Shown: piece by piece, positions 20,371 through 28,565 of the stretch
Position numbering within the stretch: position 1 is the first letter of the stretch
Layout of the letters: each line of letters begins with the position of its first letter
From: Rhodococcus sp. NBC_00297
Lineage (GTDB): Bacteria; Actinomycetota; Actinomycetes; Mycobacteriales; Mycobacteriaceae
Direction of reading: 5' to 3'
Length of the DNA: 64,000 bases
Assembly: GCF_036173065.1 (NCBI RefSeq)
Contig: NZ_CP108041.1
Coordinates: 4,033,001-4,097,000 of the forward strand
The notes under the pieces: model-generated
Databases searched by the model: none
Told to the model about the DNA's origin: nothing
Seen by the model: the letters and a program-made list of their open reading frames with translations, nothing else
Translations under genes and position numbers: made by a program

Positions 20371-21470
20371 GAGGTTCTCCTGGTGGCGGTGTAGGCCATG
20401 GCCGTGAGCCGCCTCTTGGCGTCCTCGGTGACATCGGACGCGTTCAGCGCCGCCAGGGCGCTGTCGGTCAGTGTGGTGATGCGGCGCTCGACGTCGTCGA
20501 CGGCACCGAGATCGATCATGTGCGCACGCAGGTCGTCGACGGCAGCCTCGGAGAGGTCTGTGCCGATTCCCGCGCGCAGAGCAGCCGCGGTGGCGGGATC
20601 GCGTTCGTCCGCCGCGTCCAGGGCTGCGGCGAGGAGCACCGTCCGCTTGCCCTCACGCAGATCGTCGCCGGACGGCTTGCCGGTCACGGACGGATCCCCG
20701 AACACTCCCAGCAGGTCGTCCCGCAGCTGGAAGGCGATGCCGATGTCCGCACCGAACGTGCTGTAGACCTCCAGCAGGTCAGGGCCGGCGCCGGCGAGCG
20801 TGCCGCCGATGAGGAGAGGGCGTTCCACCGTGTAGGCCGCCGTCTTGTAGCGGTCGATCTGGAGCGCGGCCTCGACGGAATCGTCTCCACTGGCCTCCAC
20901 GGCGACGTCGAGCAGCTGTCCGCCGAGCACCTCGGTGCGCATCGCGGACCACACCGGAGCGAGGCGTGCCGACGTGGCGGAGTCCAGTGCCGCCGCGCGG
21001 ACGAGATCGTCGGCCCAGCAGAGCGCGATGTCGCCCAGCAGGATCGCGACCGACTCGCCGAACTTGTCCGAGTTCCCGCGCCACCCGGCCGCGCGGTGCC
21101 GTTCGGCGAAGGTGACGTGGACGGTGGGGAATCCGCGACGGGTCGAGGACGCGTCGATGATGTCGTCGTGCACCAGCGCGCACGCCTGAACGAATTCGAG
21201 GGCGGAGCACACGTCGAGGACGGCGTCGGCCTCGGCGGCGTGCGGATCGCCGCCCGCACCCAGGAAGCCCGTCCACGCGAAAGCGGGGCGGATCCGCTTG
21301 CCGCCGCGGAAGACGAAGGAGGTGAGCTCTGCCACGGCGTCGGTGTAGATGGGACCGACCGAGTCGACCGTGGCCTGTTGCGTCGCGACGAAATCGCGCA
21401 GGGACGTCTCGACCGCATCGACGAACGTCCCCAGCGGCCACTGATCACGGTCGTCCGCGGCGGACTCCAC
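20367..21470 (-). CDS. Trans-polyprenyl diphosphate synthase (CrtE/IdsA2-like)
   Basis: Probable geranylgeranyl diphosphate synthase that supplies the carotenoid pathway and possibly polyprenyl carriers. The family core GGKRIRP is followed by a first Asp-rich motif reduced to DDIID and a second DDLLG segment. At the position of a rhodococcal CrtE and of M. tuberculosis idsA2 (Rv2173), both names could apply. The listed start is GTG 21470. A CTG at 21515 has an excellent Shine-Dalgarno sequence (GGAGG, five bases before it) and would add 15 residues. Divergent from metF and coupled to crtI by ATGA. Confidence 0.85.
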   Translation of the reverse strand: MESAADDRDQWPLGTFVDAVETSLRDFVATQQATVDSVGPIYTDAVAELTSFVFRGGKRIRPAFAWTGFLGAGGDPHAAEADAVLDVCSALEFVQACALVHDDIIDASSTRRGFPTVHVTFAERHRAAGWRGNSDKFGESVAILLGDIALCWADDLVRAAALDSATSARLAPVWSAMRTEVLGGQLLDVAVEASGDDSVEAALQIDRYKTAAYTVERPLLIGGTLAGAGPDLLEVYSTFGADIGIAFQLRDDLLGVFGDPSVTGKPSGDDLREGKRTVLLAAALDAADERDPATAAALRAGIGTDLSEAAVDDLRAHMIDLGAVDDVERRITTLTDSALAALNASDVTEDAKRRLTAMAYTATRRTS

Positions 21471-21692
21471 GTCGAGCGGTCGGTGGGCGGCGGGGCTGTG
21501 CGGTGCGGCGGACAGAGTTTCCTCCGGTGTTCGGGGCGGCGGACGGTGTCCGCAGGCAGTCGGTCGGGATGCGGTCGGGTCTCGGGCGCAGCGTCCTGGC
21601 ACCCCCGACTCTATCCGGGTATTCGGACACGGCGCCGGTGCGGACGACCTGGGGGCCCGAGCAGGTCGGCGCGGGAATCTATGCTGTGAGGC

Positions 21693-22739
21693 GTGACAGA
21701 CGAATCCTCCCGCGCGCGGGTCAGCCGCACTCCGTCGGTGATCGACCGGTTGAATTCCGCGGCGCACGGGAGTGTTCCGTTCTCCGTCGAGTTCTCGCCT
21801 CCTCGCGACGAGGCCGCCGAGGACCGCCTGTGGCGTGCCGTGCGCACCTTCGAGCAGATGCATCCCGCCTTCGTGTCCATGACGTACGGGGCGGGCGGAT
21901 CCACGCGTGATCGCACGGTGCGGGTCACCGGCGAGCTGGCGGAGGTCACCAACCTGCTGCCCGTGGCCCACCTCACGGCCGTGGGGCACAGCCGCACCGA
22001 GCTGCGCGCGATGGTCGGGGCCTACGCGGACCGCGGCATCTCCAACATTCTCGTGTTGCGCGGCGACCCTCCCGGCGATCCGCTGGGTCCGTGGGAGAAG
22101 CATCCGGACGGCGTCGAGTACGCGGAGGAACTGGTGCGGTTGGTCTGCGAGCTGGGCGACTTCCACGTCGGTGTCGCGTCGTTCCCCGAGGGACATCACC
22201 GCGCGCCCGATCTCGACCACGACACCCGCCATCTGGTCGCGAAACTGCGTGCGGGCGCCGAGTACTCGATCACCCAGATGTTCTTCGACGTCGAGGACTA
22301 TCTCCGCCTGCGTGACCGTGTCGCCGCGTTCGATCCGGAGCAGGGCGCCAAGCCGATCATCCCCGAGATCATGCCCATCACGTCGCTGCGCAGCGTCAAG
22401 CGTGCGATGGAGCTGTCGGGATCTGCGCTGCCCGCATCCGTCGAGAAGCGCCTGTCCGCCGCGGCCGGGTCCGACCCGGACGAGAACCGGGCCGCCGTGC
22501 GCGCGGTGGGCATCGAGATCGCCACCGAGATGGGGGAGCGACTGATCGCCGAGGGCGCCCCCGGCCTGCACTTCATCACGCTGAACTTCGCGAAGGCCAC
22601 CAGTGAGGTCGTCGGCAATCTCGGGCTCGCCCGCCCGGTTCCGGAGGGCACAGGTGGGATCGGTACCGGATCAGTGCCGGGTGGCCAGAACGCGCGACTT
22701 CCACACGAGAGTGCCCTGGCGGCGTCCCCGGTCCGATGA
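21693..22739 (+). CDS. Methylenetetrahydrofolate reductase family protein
   Basis: TIM-barrel flavoenzyme family that reduces 5,10-methylene-THF to 5-methyl-THF for methionine synthesis. The N-terminal SVEFSPPRDEAAE motif contains the family's catalytic glutamate region. MTYGAGGSTRDRT, NILVLRGDPP and QMFFD segments follow in order as in MetF. The length (348 residues) is slightly longer than E. coli MetF because of a Gly/Pro-rich tail, and this tail overlaps the convergent GT2 gene by 69 bases. It is the only plus-strand gene within the carotenoid region. Confidence 0.85.
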   Translation: MTDESSRARVSRTPSVIDRLNSAAHGSVPFSVEFSPPRDEAAEDRLWRAVRTFEQMHPAFVSMTYGAGGSTRDRTVRVTGELAEVTNLLPVAHLTAVGHSRTELRAMVGAYADRGISNILVLRGDPPGDPLGPWEKHPDGVEYAEELVRLVCELGDFHVGVASFPEGHHRAPDLDHDTRHLVAKLRAGAEYSITQMFFDVEDYLRLRDRVAAFDPEQGAKPIIPEIMPITSLRSVKRAMELSGSALPASVEKRLSAAAGSDPDENRAAVRAVGIEIATEMGERLIAEGAPGLHFITLNFAKATSEVVGNLGLARPVPEGTGGIGTGSVPGGQNARLPHESALAASPVR

Positions 22740-23849
22740 GGCCAGCAGCGCCGAGCCCGCCGCGATGGACAGTGGGTGCAGCGCCGAGGTGACGACGTCG
22801 CGGGCCAGCGAGTCGTCGCTGCCCTCCGCGCGCCGCGCAGCGATGCGCGACACCCATCCCGCCAGGTACCCGGCGACTCCCCACCGGCGGGTCGATCCGC
22901 GCGCGGCCATCGCGATCGGTGGCAGGACCCATACGGCTGTGGCGATCGCCGAGACGGCGAGAGTGCCTGCAGCGCCGCCGAACTGGGACCAGAGCCACTT
23001 CGCGTGACCGGCACGCACCTGCGCGGCGTCGGTGTACATGCGGCACGTCGCGACGCGCCCGCCGTACGCCACTGCCGTCGGGAGACCGCGGGAGCGGACG
23101 TGCCGCACCAGCGTCAGATCGTCGGCCACCGCGAAGCGTGTGCACTCGTGTCCGCCGACCACGCGGTAGGACGGTGCGTCGAGCACGAGGAACTGCCCGT
23201 TGGCCACGCCCATCGACGGCCGACGGCCTCGATTGGCGGCCCGGACGAGGAGGGTCACCGACCACGACCACGACAGCAGAGGCTGGACGACCCGCTCGAT
23301 CGTCGTCACCGCCGTCTCCGCGGGCCACGGGCAGAGCATGGCCACGTCGTGCTCGCGGAGAACGGACGCGGCGGCGTCCAGTGCGTCAGGATGCAATCGC
23401 ACGTCCGCGTCGAGGAAGACGACGAGGGTCGGATCGGTGGTCGCGAGCGCGCGGCGGCCGAGGTCGAGGCAGGCGAGGGACTTGCCCATTCCCGGCGCGT
23501 CGGCCGGCTCGGTCGTGCGGCCCGCCAGGATCCGGAAACGCGGATCGTCACCCACGACGGCCCGGGCGACGTCCGCGGTCCCGTCGGACGAGTCGTCGTC
23601 CAGCACGAGCACGGTCATCGCGGACCGGGAGCGCTGAGCCAGCAGATCCCGCAGCAGGTCGGGGAGACGGTCTGCTTCGTCACGGGCAGGAATGCAGACC
23701 GTGATGCGCTCATCGGCCCGCACCGTCGCCGCGGACGAGGGCAGCACGCGGGGTGCGGTCGCTGCGTTGATCAGGGCGATGCCCGCGGTGGCGATCGAGG
23801 CGAGAGAGCCGACTCGGACCGCGTTCCGGGCTCGGCGCCGGGCGGTCAC
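22671..23849 (-). CDS. GT2 glycosyltransferase, probable carotenoid glycosyltransferase (CruG-like)
   Basis: Family 2 glycosyltransferase with the nucleotide-sugar fold: VCIPARDEADRLP near the start, LDDDSSDGT, and FLDADVRLHPD as the DxD metal site. A QFGGAAGTL region then leads into two or three hydrophobic segments at the C-terminus, as in CruG and CrtQ-like enzymes. Since a CruF-like hydratase and a CrtO-like protein lie in the same operon, sugar transfer to a hydroxylated carotenoid end is the best guess. The GTG start overlaps the lppM stop (GTGA). CruG assignment is by family and context. Confidence 0.7.
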   Translation of the reverse strand: MTARRRARNAVRVGSLASIATAGIALINAATAPRVLPSSAATVRADERITVCIPARDEADRLPDLLRDLLAQRSRSAMTVLVLDDDSSDGTADVARAVVGDDPRFRILAGRTTEPADAPGMGKSLACLDLGRRALATTDPTLVVFLDADVRLHPDALDAAASVLREHDVAMLCPWPAETAVTTIERVVQPLLSWSWSVTLLVRAANRGRRPSMGVANGQFLVLDAPSYRVVGGHECTRFAVADDLTLVRHVRSRGLPTAVAYGGRVATCRMYTDAAQVRAGHAKWLWSQFGGAAGTLAVSAIATAVWVLPPIAMAARGSTRRWGVAGYLAGWVSRIAARRAEGSDDSLARDVVTSALHPLSIAAGSALLASSDRGRRQGTLVWKSRVLATRH

Positions 23850-24577
23850 CGGCGGCCGGCCGACTCCGCATCGCGTCGGCGTCCGCCGGAAGCGTCGCGG
23901 GCGACGTAGGCCATGCCGCCGACGATGGCCGCGATACCCACGGTGACACCGAAGACGATGCCGGCCCACCCGGCGAAGCTGCGCGTGTTCGGATCCGAGT
24001 AGCGCACCTCGGCGCGCAGGGTGCTGCGCTCGCCGGCGGGGAGCTTCCAGGACACCACGTTGTCGCCCTCGCGGGCGCCGTTGGTGGTGGTGACACGAGC
24101 GGGGAAGGCGATGGTGAACTGCACGTCGCTGCCCTCGGCGGGTACGGAGCTCAGATCGACCTGGCCGGCGAGAGTGACGAGGTCACCCGCGCGGACCAGG
24201 GACAGCTGGTAGAGGCCGACCGACTGGTCGGACAGTGCCGCGAGCTGCTGCACGTCACCGAACGTGAGGTCGCTGAACAGCGCCTCGCTGCCGACGTACC
24301 CGTCCGAGTCGTACGGCTGCACCCGGATCTTGCTGCCCAGGCTGTCGGGGACCTCCATGCCCGGTCCGGTGTCACCCTCGGCCGTCGGCACCGTCGCGGC
24401 GACGATGCGGCCGGACACCCGGTCGTTCGAGGACACGCCCATGGACACCTGTGCCCGGAGGCACCCGGCCAGCAGCGGAACCGTCAGCAGGGCGAGCACG
24501 AGGACGGAGACCACGCGGCGCGGTACGGGAACGCGCGGCGACGTGCGAGGAGCAGCGGGGTGGGGCACAGCGGTCAT
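23846..24577 (-). CDS. lppM: LppM-like lipoprotein with C-terminal membrane helix
   Basis: A 243-residue protein with an Arg-rich N-region, a hydrophobic stretch and lipobox LLAGC, a beta-rich extracytoplasmic domain (LppM/DUF3153 type) and a membrane helix near the C-terminus followed by a basic tail. The M. tuberculosis homologue (Rv2171) has been linked to phagocytosis and can bind lipids. Here it sits between cruF-like and GT2 genes, 23 bases after cruF and overlapping the GT2 start. A carotenoid- or lipid-handling role is inferred from that position. Confidence 0.8.
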   Translation of the reverse strand: MTAVPHPAAPRTSPRVPVPRRVVSVLVLALLTVPLLAGCLRAQVSMGVSSNDRVSGRIVAATVPTAEGDTGPGMEVPDSLGSKIRVQPYDSDGYVGSEALFSDLTFGDVQQLAALSDQSVGLYQLSLVRAGDLVTLAGQVDLSSVPAEGSDVQFTIAFPARVTTTNGAREGDNVVSWKLPAGERSTLRAEVRYSDPNTRSFAGWAGIVFGVTVGIAAIVGGMAYVARDASGGRRRDAESAGRR

Positions 24578-24600
24578 CGTGCCAGGCCGCCGCGACACCG

Positions 24601-25452
24601 TCAGTGAATGGGTCGGTCGGCGCGGCGTGGCGCGTCGCGAGCGATGTTCGACCGGGGTCGGGACAGGGCGAGGAGGAAGGGGACACCGACGACGCCCATG
24701 GCGACGAGGCCGTACAGAGCGGACCAACCGAGGTCCGGCAGGAAGACCGCATGGGCGAGAGCAGAGCCGAGCCACGTCCACACGAACAGCCCCCACGGCA
24801 CCAGCGGGCTCACCGTGGGCGTGCGCATCGGTGACCGCCCCAGGACCTCCATGGCGACGGCCATGAGCGCCGCGACGAGTAGCCATCCCACATAGTTGGT
24901 CCACGGGATGCCGTCGAGCCCGGGCAGGGGAGCGAAGGGACTGCACCAGGTCCACTGACCGTCGGCCACCATCTGAGGGTCGAGATACAGATCCCACCCC
25001 ACGACGCCGACGGTCGTGAGTCCCACGCGGGTGAGCACCGGTCGGCGCATCCGCTGCGCGACGACGGTGGCGGCGCACCACACCGGGTACAGGCCGGCCG
25101 TCCAGGCGAACGGAACCACCACCGGCACGTGGGCCAGGGAGGGTCCGATGCGGTCCTGCGCGTACTCGTAGCACCCGAAGGGCATGCCGGTTCGCGTGCC
25201 GATGATCTCGGCCGTCAGACCGATCCCGGCGGTGAGCAGCACCATGAGCGTGGCCCACCCGGCCCCGCGTGCGCTCGCCGCGTGCGTGACGCAGGCGGCG
25301 GCGAGCAGAGCGACGACACAGAACGTCACGGCGTCCTTGACGCCGCCCGAGACGAGCGGGTAACTGATCTGCGCGAGGACGGCCGCGACGGCGAAGCCCA
25401 CCGCGACGGGTGTGGCTCGCCCCGACGCGCGGAGAGTGTCTCCCGACCTCAT
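24601..25452 (-). CDS. Carotenoid 1',2'-hydratase-like membrane protein (CruF family)
   Basis: A 283-residue protein with about eight hydrophobic segments, of the DUF422/CruF family. The segments EIIGTRTGMPFGCYEY and GWDLYLDPQM are the most characteristic parts of this family, and conserved Asp and Glu residues there probably form the active site. CruF adds water to the psi end group of gamma-carotene-type carotenoids. The ATG overlaps the CrtO-like gene's stop (ATGA). The exact carotenoid substrate is not visible. Confidence 0.75.
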   Translation of the reverse strand: MRSGDTLRASGRATPVAVGFAVAAVLAQISYPLVSGGVKDAVTFCVVALLAAACVTHAASARGAGWATLMVLLTAGIGLTAEIIGTRTGMPFGCYEYAQDRIGPSLAHVPVVVPFAWTAGLYPVWCAATVVAQRMRRPVLTRVGLTTVGVVGWDLYLDPQMVADGQWTWCSPFAPLPGLDGIPWTNYVGWLLVAALMAVAMEVLGRSPMRTPTVSPLVPWGLFVWTWLGSALAHAVFLPDLGWSALYGLVAMGVVGVPFLLALSRPRSNIARDAPRRADRPIH

Positions 25453-27065
25453 CGGCGGCCCGGGAGAGCGGCGCCCAGACGCGACGCCACGCGCTTCAGA
25501 GGACTGCCCGCGCGTTCGGCGATCGCGAGCCGGGCGGCACTGCGGCCGCTGGATCCGGAGACACCGCCGCCGGGGTGCATCGAGGCGCCGGTCAGGAAGA
25601 ACGACGGGGCTCCGGGCACGGTCATGTCCGCGAGCGCCGGCATGGGGCGCCACATCATCATCTGGTGCAGTGACATCTCGACGTGCATCACGTTGCCCCC
25701 GACGAGCCCGAGTTCCTGTTCGAGGTCCCACGGGGACTGGGTGTGCCGCTGCAGGATGCTGTCGGCGAAGCCGGGGGCGTACTTGTCCACCTCGGCGACG
25801 ATCCGATCACCCTCCAGTTCCGCCACCTCCGGGCTGCCGCCTCGCCAGCTCCGACCGTCGGCCAGTCGGTACGGGTGCCACTGCGACCACAGCGAGACCT
25901 GGTGTTCGCCGGGCTTCGCGATCGACGGGTCGACCGCGCTGAAGCTCATGGCCAGCACCACCGGCGCCGGCGGGAGATCGCCTGCCGATGCCGCTCCGTG
26001 CGCCCGACGGAGCTGGGCCCGGTCGTGTACCAGCAGTTGCAGTCCGCGGCTGGACGACTCGACGCCGGGAGCGCCGGGATACTGCGGCAACGACGACGTC
26101 GATGCGCGGACCACCATGCCGATGCCCGGCCCCACGTCGATCTGCCGTCGCCACGACTCCGTCGTCGCCGTGTCGAAACCGCCGGCGTCGAGGAGGTCGA
26201 GCGTGGTCAGGATGTGGCACCCGGCGATGACCGTGCGTGCGCGCACCTCCTCGCCACTCGCGGTGCGGACCGACCATCCGTCTCCGACACGCGTGACCGA
26301 CACGACGGCGTCACCGAGGGTGACGGTGCCTCCGTCGGCCTCGATCTTCGTCTGCAGCGCGACGCTCAGCGCGCCACTGCCGCCGACGGCGCGGCCGGGC
26401 GGGGTCGTGTGCATCAGAGCGTTGAAGGCCACCATCGGGGCCGTGCCGGGCTCGGACATCGGCGGACCGGACTGGGCGCCGAACCACGCGAGAGCCGCTT
26501 TCAGGCGCTCGCTGTCGAACCACCGGTTCAGAAGCGAGTCGCCCGACGCGAGGAACTCGCGGGACAGGGCCGCCGCACCGTCGCTCGCGTCCATGCCCCA
26601 GAAGGAGGACAGCAGAGCCCTCCCGGTGGGCGGACTCCCGAACGACGTCATGACACGTGCGCTGCGGGGCCCCCACAGTGCGACGAACGCGCGGTACGCG
26701 TCCGCGTCCTTGCGTCCGCACGCCGCCTCGATCGAGGCACAGGTGGCGTCCAGGTCCACGGAGAACACGATGCCCGGCTCGTCGGTGCCGGGCGGAGGCG
26801 GCGCGAACGCCCACGGGTCGCAGTCGAGATAGCGCAGGCCGTGATCGGCGAGACGCAACTCCTCGATGATGCCGGTCTGCCGGATCATGATGTGCGCGGA
26901 CGAGCCCCGATCCACCTTGTGGCCGGGGAAGCGCTCGACCGTGGAGGCCGCGCCTCCGACGACGGTGTCTCGTTCGAGGACGCGGACGGACCATCCGGCA
27001 TCGGTCAGGTAGGCGGCGGAGACGAGTGCGTTGTGACCCGATCCGACGACGGCGGCATCGATCAC
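25449..27065 (-). CDS. FAD-dependent carotenoid oxidoreductase, CrtO-like
   Basis: A 538-residue flavoprotein of the phytoene dehydrogenase/CrtO group. The N-terminal motif VVGSGHNALVSAAYL and the following VLERDTVVGGAAST bind FAD. The C-terminal GASMHPGGGVSGSSG is the family signature. CrtO proteins in rhodococci are beta-carotene 4-ketolases, but a ketolase, aldehyde-forming oxidase or desaturase cannot be separated by eye. The GTG start overlaps the GNAT stop (GTGA) and its own stop overlaps the cruF-like start, so it is tightly coupled to both. Confidence 0.75.
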   Translation of the reverse strand: MIDAAVVGSGHNALVSAAYLTDAGWSVRVLERDTVVGGAASTVERFPGHKVDRGSSAHIMIRQTGIIEELRLADHGLRYLDCDPWAFAPPPPGTDEPGIVFSVDLDATCASIEAACGRKDADAYRAFVALWGPRSARVMTSFGSPPTGRALLSSFWGMDASDGAAALSREFLASGDSLLNRWFDSERLKAALAWFGAQSGPPMSEPGTAPMVAFNALMHTTPPGRAVGGSGALSVALQTKIEADGGTVTLGDAVVSVTRVGDGWSVRTASGEEVRARTVIAGCHILTTLDLLDAGGFDTATTESWRRQIDVGPGIGMVVRASTSSLPQYPGAPGVESSSRGLQLLVHDRAQLRRAHGAASAGDLPPAPVVLAMSFSAVDPSIAKPGEHQVSLWSQWHPYRLADGRSWRGGSPEVAELEGDRIVAEVDKYAPGFADSILQRHTQSPWDLEQELGLVGGNVMHVEMSLHQMMMWRPMPALADMTVPGAPSFFLTGASMHPGGGVSGSSGRSAARLAIAERAGSPLKRVASRLGAALPGRR

Positions 27066-27727
27066 GTGGTCGGCCCCTCTTCTGTGGTGGTGTCGAGACC
27101 GAGTCCGGTCCCGGGTGTCAGGGGTAATTCGCGGCCGAGCACCGCGAAGGGTCGGGCGTCCCCGGCGAAGTGGAATCGGCGCACGACGTCCTGGAACCCC
27201 GTCCGCCGGTAGAGACGCCATGCTCGATTGTCCTCGCCGGTGACCTCGGGGGTGGAGAGCAGCACGGAACTCTCCCGGCGGCCCGCCATGAGGGCGAGCA
27301 GGAGCCGTTCGCCGAGACGGTGCCCCTGAGCCTCGGGGGAGACGTGCAGCTCGGTCAACTCGACGTAGTCCGAGAGGACCCGCTCGGCGTTCTCGGCGGA
27401 CCACCCCGCTCGTCGCATCCCGTCGCGGACCTGCTGATGCCACCACTGATGTGGCGCTCCGCGATAGCAGTAGGCGATCGCCACCAGGTGGTCGTCGTGT
27501 GAGACTCCTCCCACCGCGCCCCACCCCGGCCGCAGGATGTGCTCCGCCCACATCGGCGCCCGATGCAACTCGGTTCCGCGCGGGTAGCCCATCGCGGCGA
27601 CGTAGACGGACAGGGCTTCGGTCAACCGTCGGCGCATGTCCTGCGGGGTCAGTTCGATCAGACGAATGCCCTCGTCGGAGGGGCCGCCTCGGGCGTCGTG
27701 AACGGTACTCACCTCGATCCCTCGCAT
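27062..27727 (-). CDS. GNAT-family acetyltransferase, Rv2170-like
   Basis: A 221-residue protein of the GNAT fold. The acetyl-CoA site is the ELHVSPEAQGHRLGERLL segment (Q/RxxGxG/A type), followed by a WRLYRRTGF motif. M. tuberculosis Rv2170, at the same locus, is an acetyltransferase of this type. It heads the operon GNAT, CrtO-like, CruF-like, and then after a 23-base gap LppM and GT2. The ATG at 27727 is about 10 bases from a predicted transcription start; a perfect LexA box lies just upstream. Confidence 0.8.
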   Translation of the reverse strand: MRGIEVSTVHDARGGPSDEGIRLIELTPQDMRRRLTEALSVYVAAMGYPRGTELHRAPMWAEHILRPGWGAVGGVSHDDHLVAIAYCYRGAPHQWWHQQVRDGMRRAGWSAENAERVLSDYVELTELHVSPEAQGHRLGERLLLALMAGRRESSVLLSTPEVTGEDNRAWRLYRRTGFQDVVRRFHFAGDARPFAVLGRELPLTPGTGLGLDTTTEEGPTT

Positions 27728-27743
27728 CGTGTCGGACGTCCGC

Positions 27744-27774
27744 GCTATAGTGAAGTCATCGAACACGCGTTCGA
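27744..27774. promoter_or_regulatory. LexA (SOS) box with a CTATAG -10-like core, divergent promoter
   Basis: Positions 27759-27774 read TCGAAC-ACGC-GTTCGA, a perfect match to the actinobacterial SOS box TCGAAC-N4-GTTCGA. CTATAG at 27745-27750 is self-complementary and could serve as a -10 element on both strands (TATAGT on plus, TATAGC on minus). On the minus strand the box would overlap the -35 region of the GNAT-crtO-cruF operon; on the plus strand it would cover the transcription start for the HEPN gene. Confidence 0.75.
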
Positions 27775-27780
27775 ACGAAT

Positions 27781-27817
27781 CGACCTCGGGTCGATCGGCC
27801 CGACCTCGGGTCAATCG
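27781..27817. repeat. Short direct repeat, 20-bp period
   Basis: The 17-bp unit CGACCTCGGGTCRATCG occurs twice, at 27781-27797 and 27801-27817, just beside the SOS box. Copies differ at one base. It may bind a regulator; nothing else is visible. Confidence 0.5.
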
Positions 27818-28034
27818 CGCGAGACGGTCCGGAGAACATGTCCGACCTCCATGCTTACATCGCGCTCGATCGGCCCGCTCAGGGGAGTAACCGACAGGCC
27901 GACGGTGTTGAGAAGGACGTGGGACGCCGATCGGTTCACGTGTCGGAGAGGGAGGTAGCGCAATGGCTCGGAGCACGGGTGGTCACACTGCGGCACGCCG
28001 CAGCTCTGCAGACCGCACGGAGGGTGGTGAGACG

Positions 28035-28475
28035 ATGACGAACGGCACGGTGGTCTCGTTCGACGCCTCCGCGGCGCCGTCGCGCACGCACGCCCGCGCC
28101 CGCATGTTGCTGCGTCGCGCGGACGCCATTCTCGGTGACGCGGCCGGTGCGCCGTCGGCGGCCGACATGTTCCTCGAGTCCTACGTCGCCGCGTTGCGCG
28201 GTGCCGGCGCCCTGCTCGACGCGGTCGATCCGGTGCCCAAGCGTGGGGCGTCCCGCAGCGCCTGGGTGCGCATGCGGACGGCTGCGCCGGAGTTCACGGA
28301 GTGGGCGTCGTACTTCGCCGCGTATTCCACGCTGCGTGCGTCCATCGAGGCGGGCTCGGCCGATCGGCTCGACGCGGCCGAGGCGGACGAGTTCTTCTCG
28401 CAGGTGGGACGCTTTCTGCACCGCGTCGAGGACCGTGTGACCTCGCGGTCCGACGCGGTCGCGGTGCCCGCGTAG
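28035..28475 (+). CDS. SAV_6107-type HEPN domain protein
   Basis: A 146-residue, all-helical protein matching the SAV_6107 family of HEPN domains: the segments ARARMLLRRAD, a long second helix and FFSQVGRFLH near the end. HEPN proteins are often RNases or nucleotide-binding partners, but I do not see the catalytic RxxxxH motif clearly here. In streptomycetes a relative lies near a DNA polymerase IV gene. ATG 28035 was chosen because codon use becomes typical there; ATG 27963 has a stronger ribosome site (GGAGG) and would add 24 residues. Controlled, by position, by the upstream LexA box. Confidence 0.75.
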   Translation: MTNGTVVSFDASAAPSRTHARARMLLRRADAILGDAAGAPSAADMFLESYVAALRGAGALLDAVDPVPKRGASRSAWVRMRTAAPEFTEWASYFAAYSTLRASIEAGSADRLDAAEADEFFSQVGRFLHRVEDRVTSRSDAVAVPA

Positions 28476-28565
28476 GCCTGGTCGCCACCACGGAGCGACT
28501 TTTTCTCGCATACTGGTGGTGCAGGTAGGTGGCTCGCCGCCGATTCTGCTCGTATCATCGATAAC

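Noticed and set aside
27829..27844. Second LexA-like site GAGAACATGTCCGA near the first SOS box
   Set aside because: The two half-sites are too close together (not four bases apart) and only one half matches well, so it does not fit the box rule.
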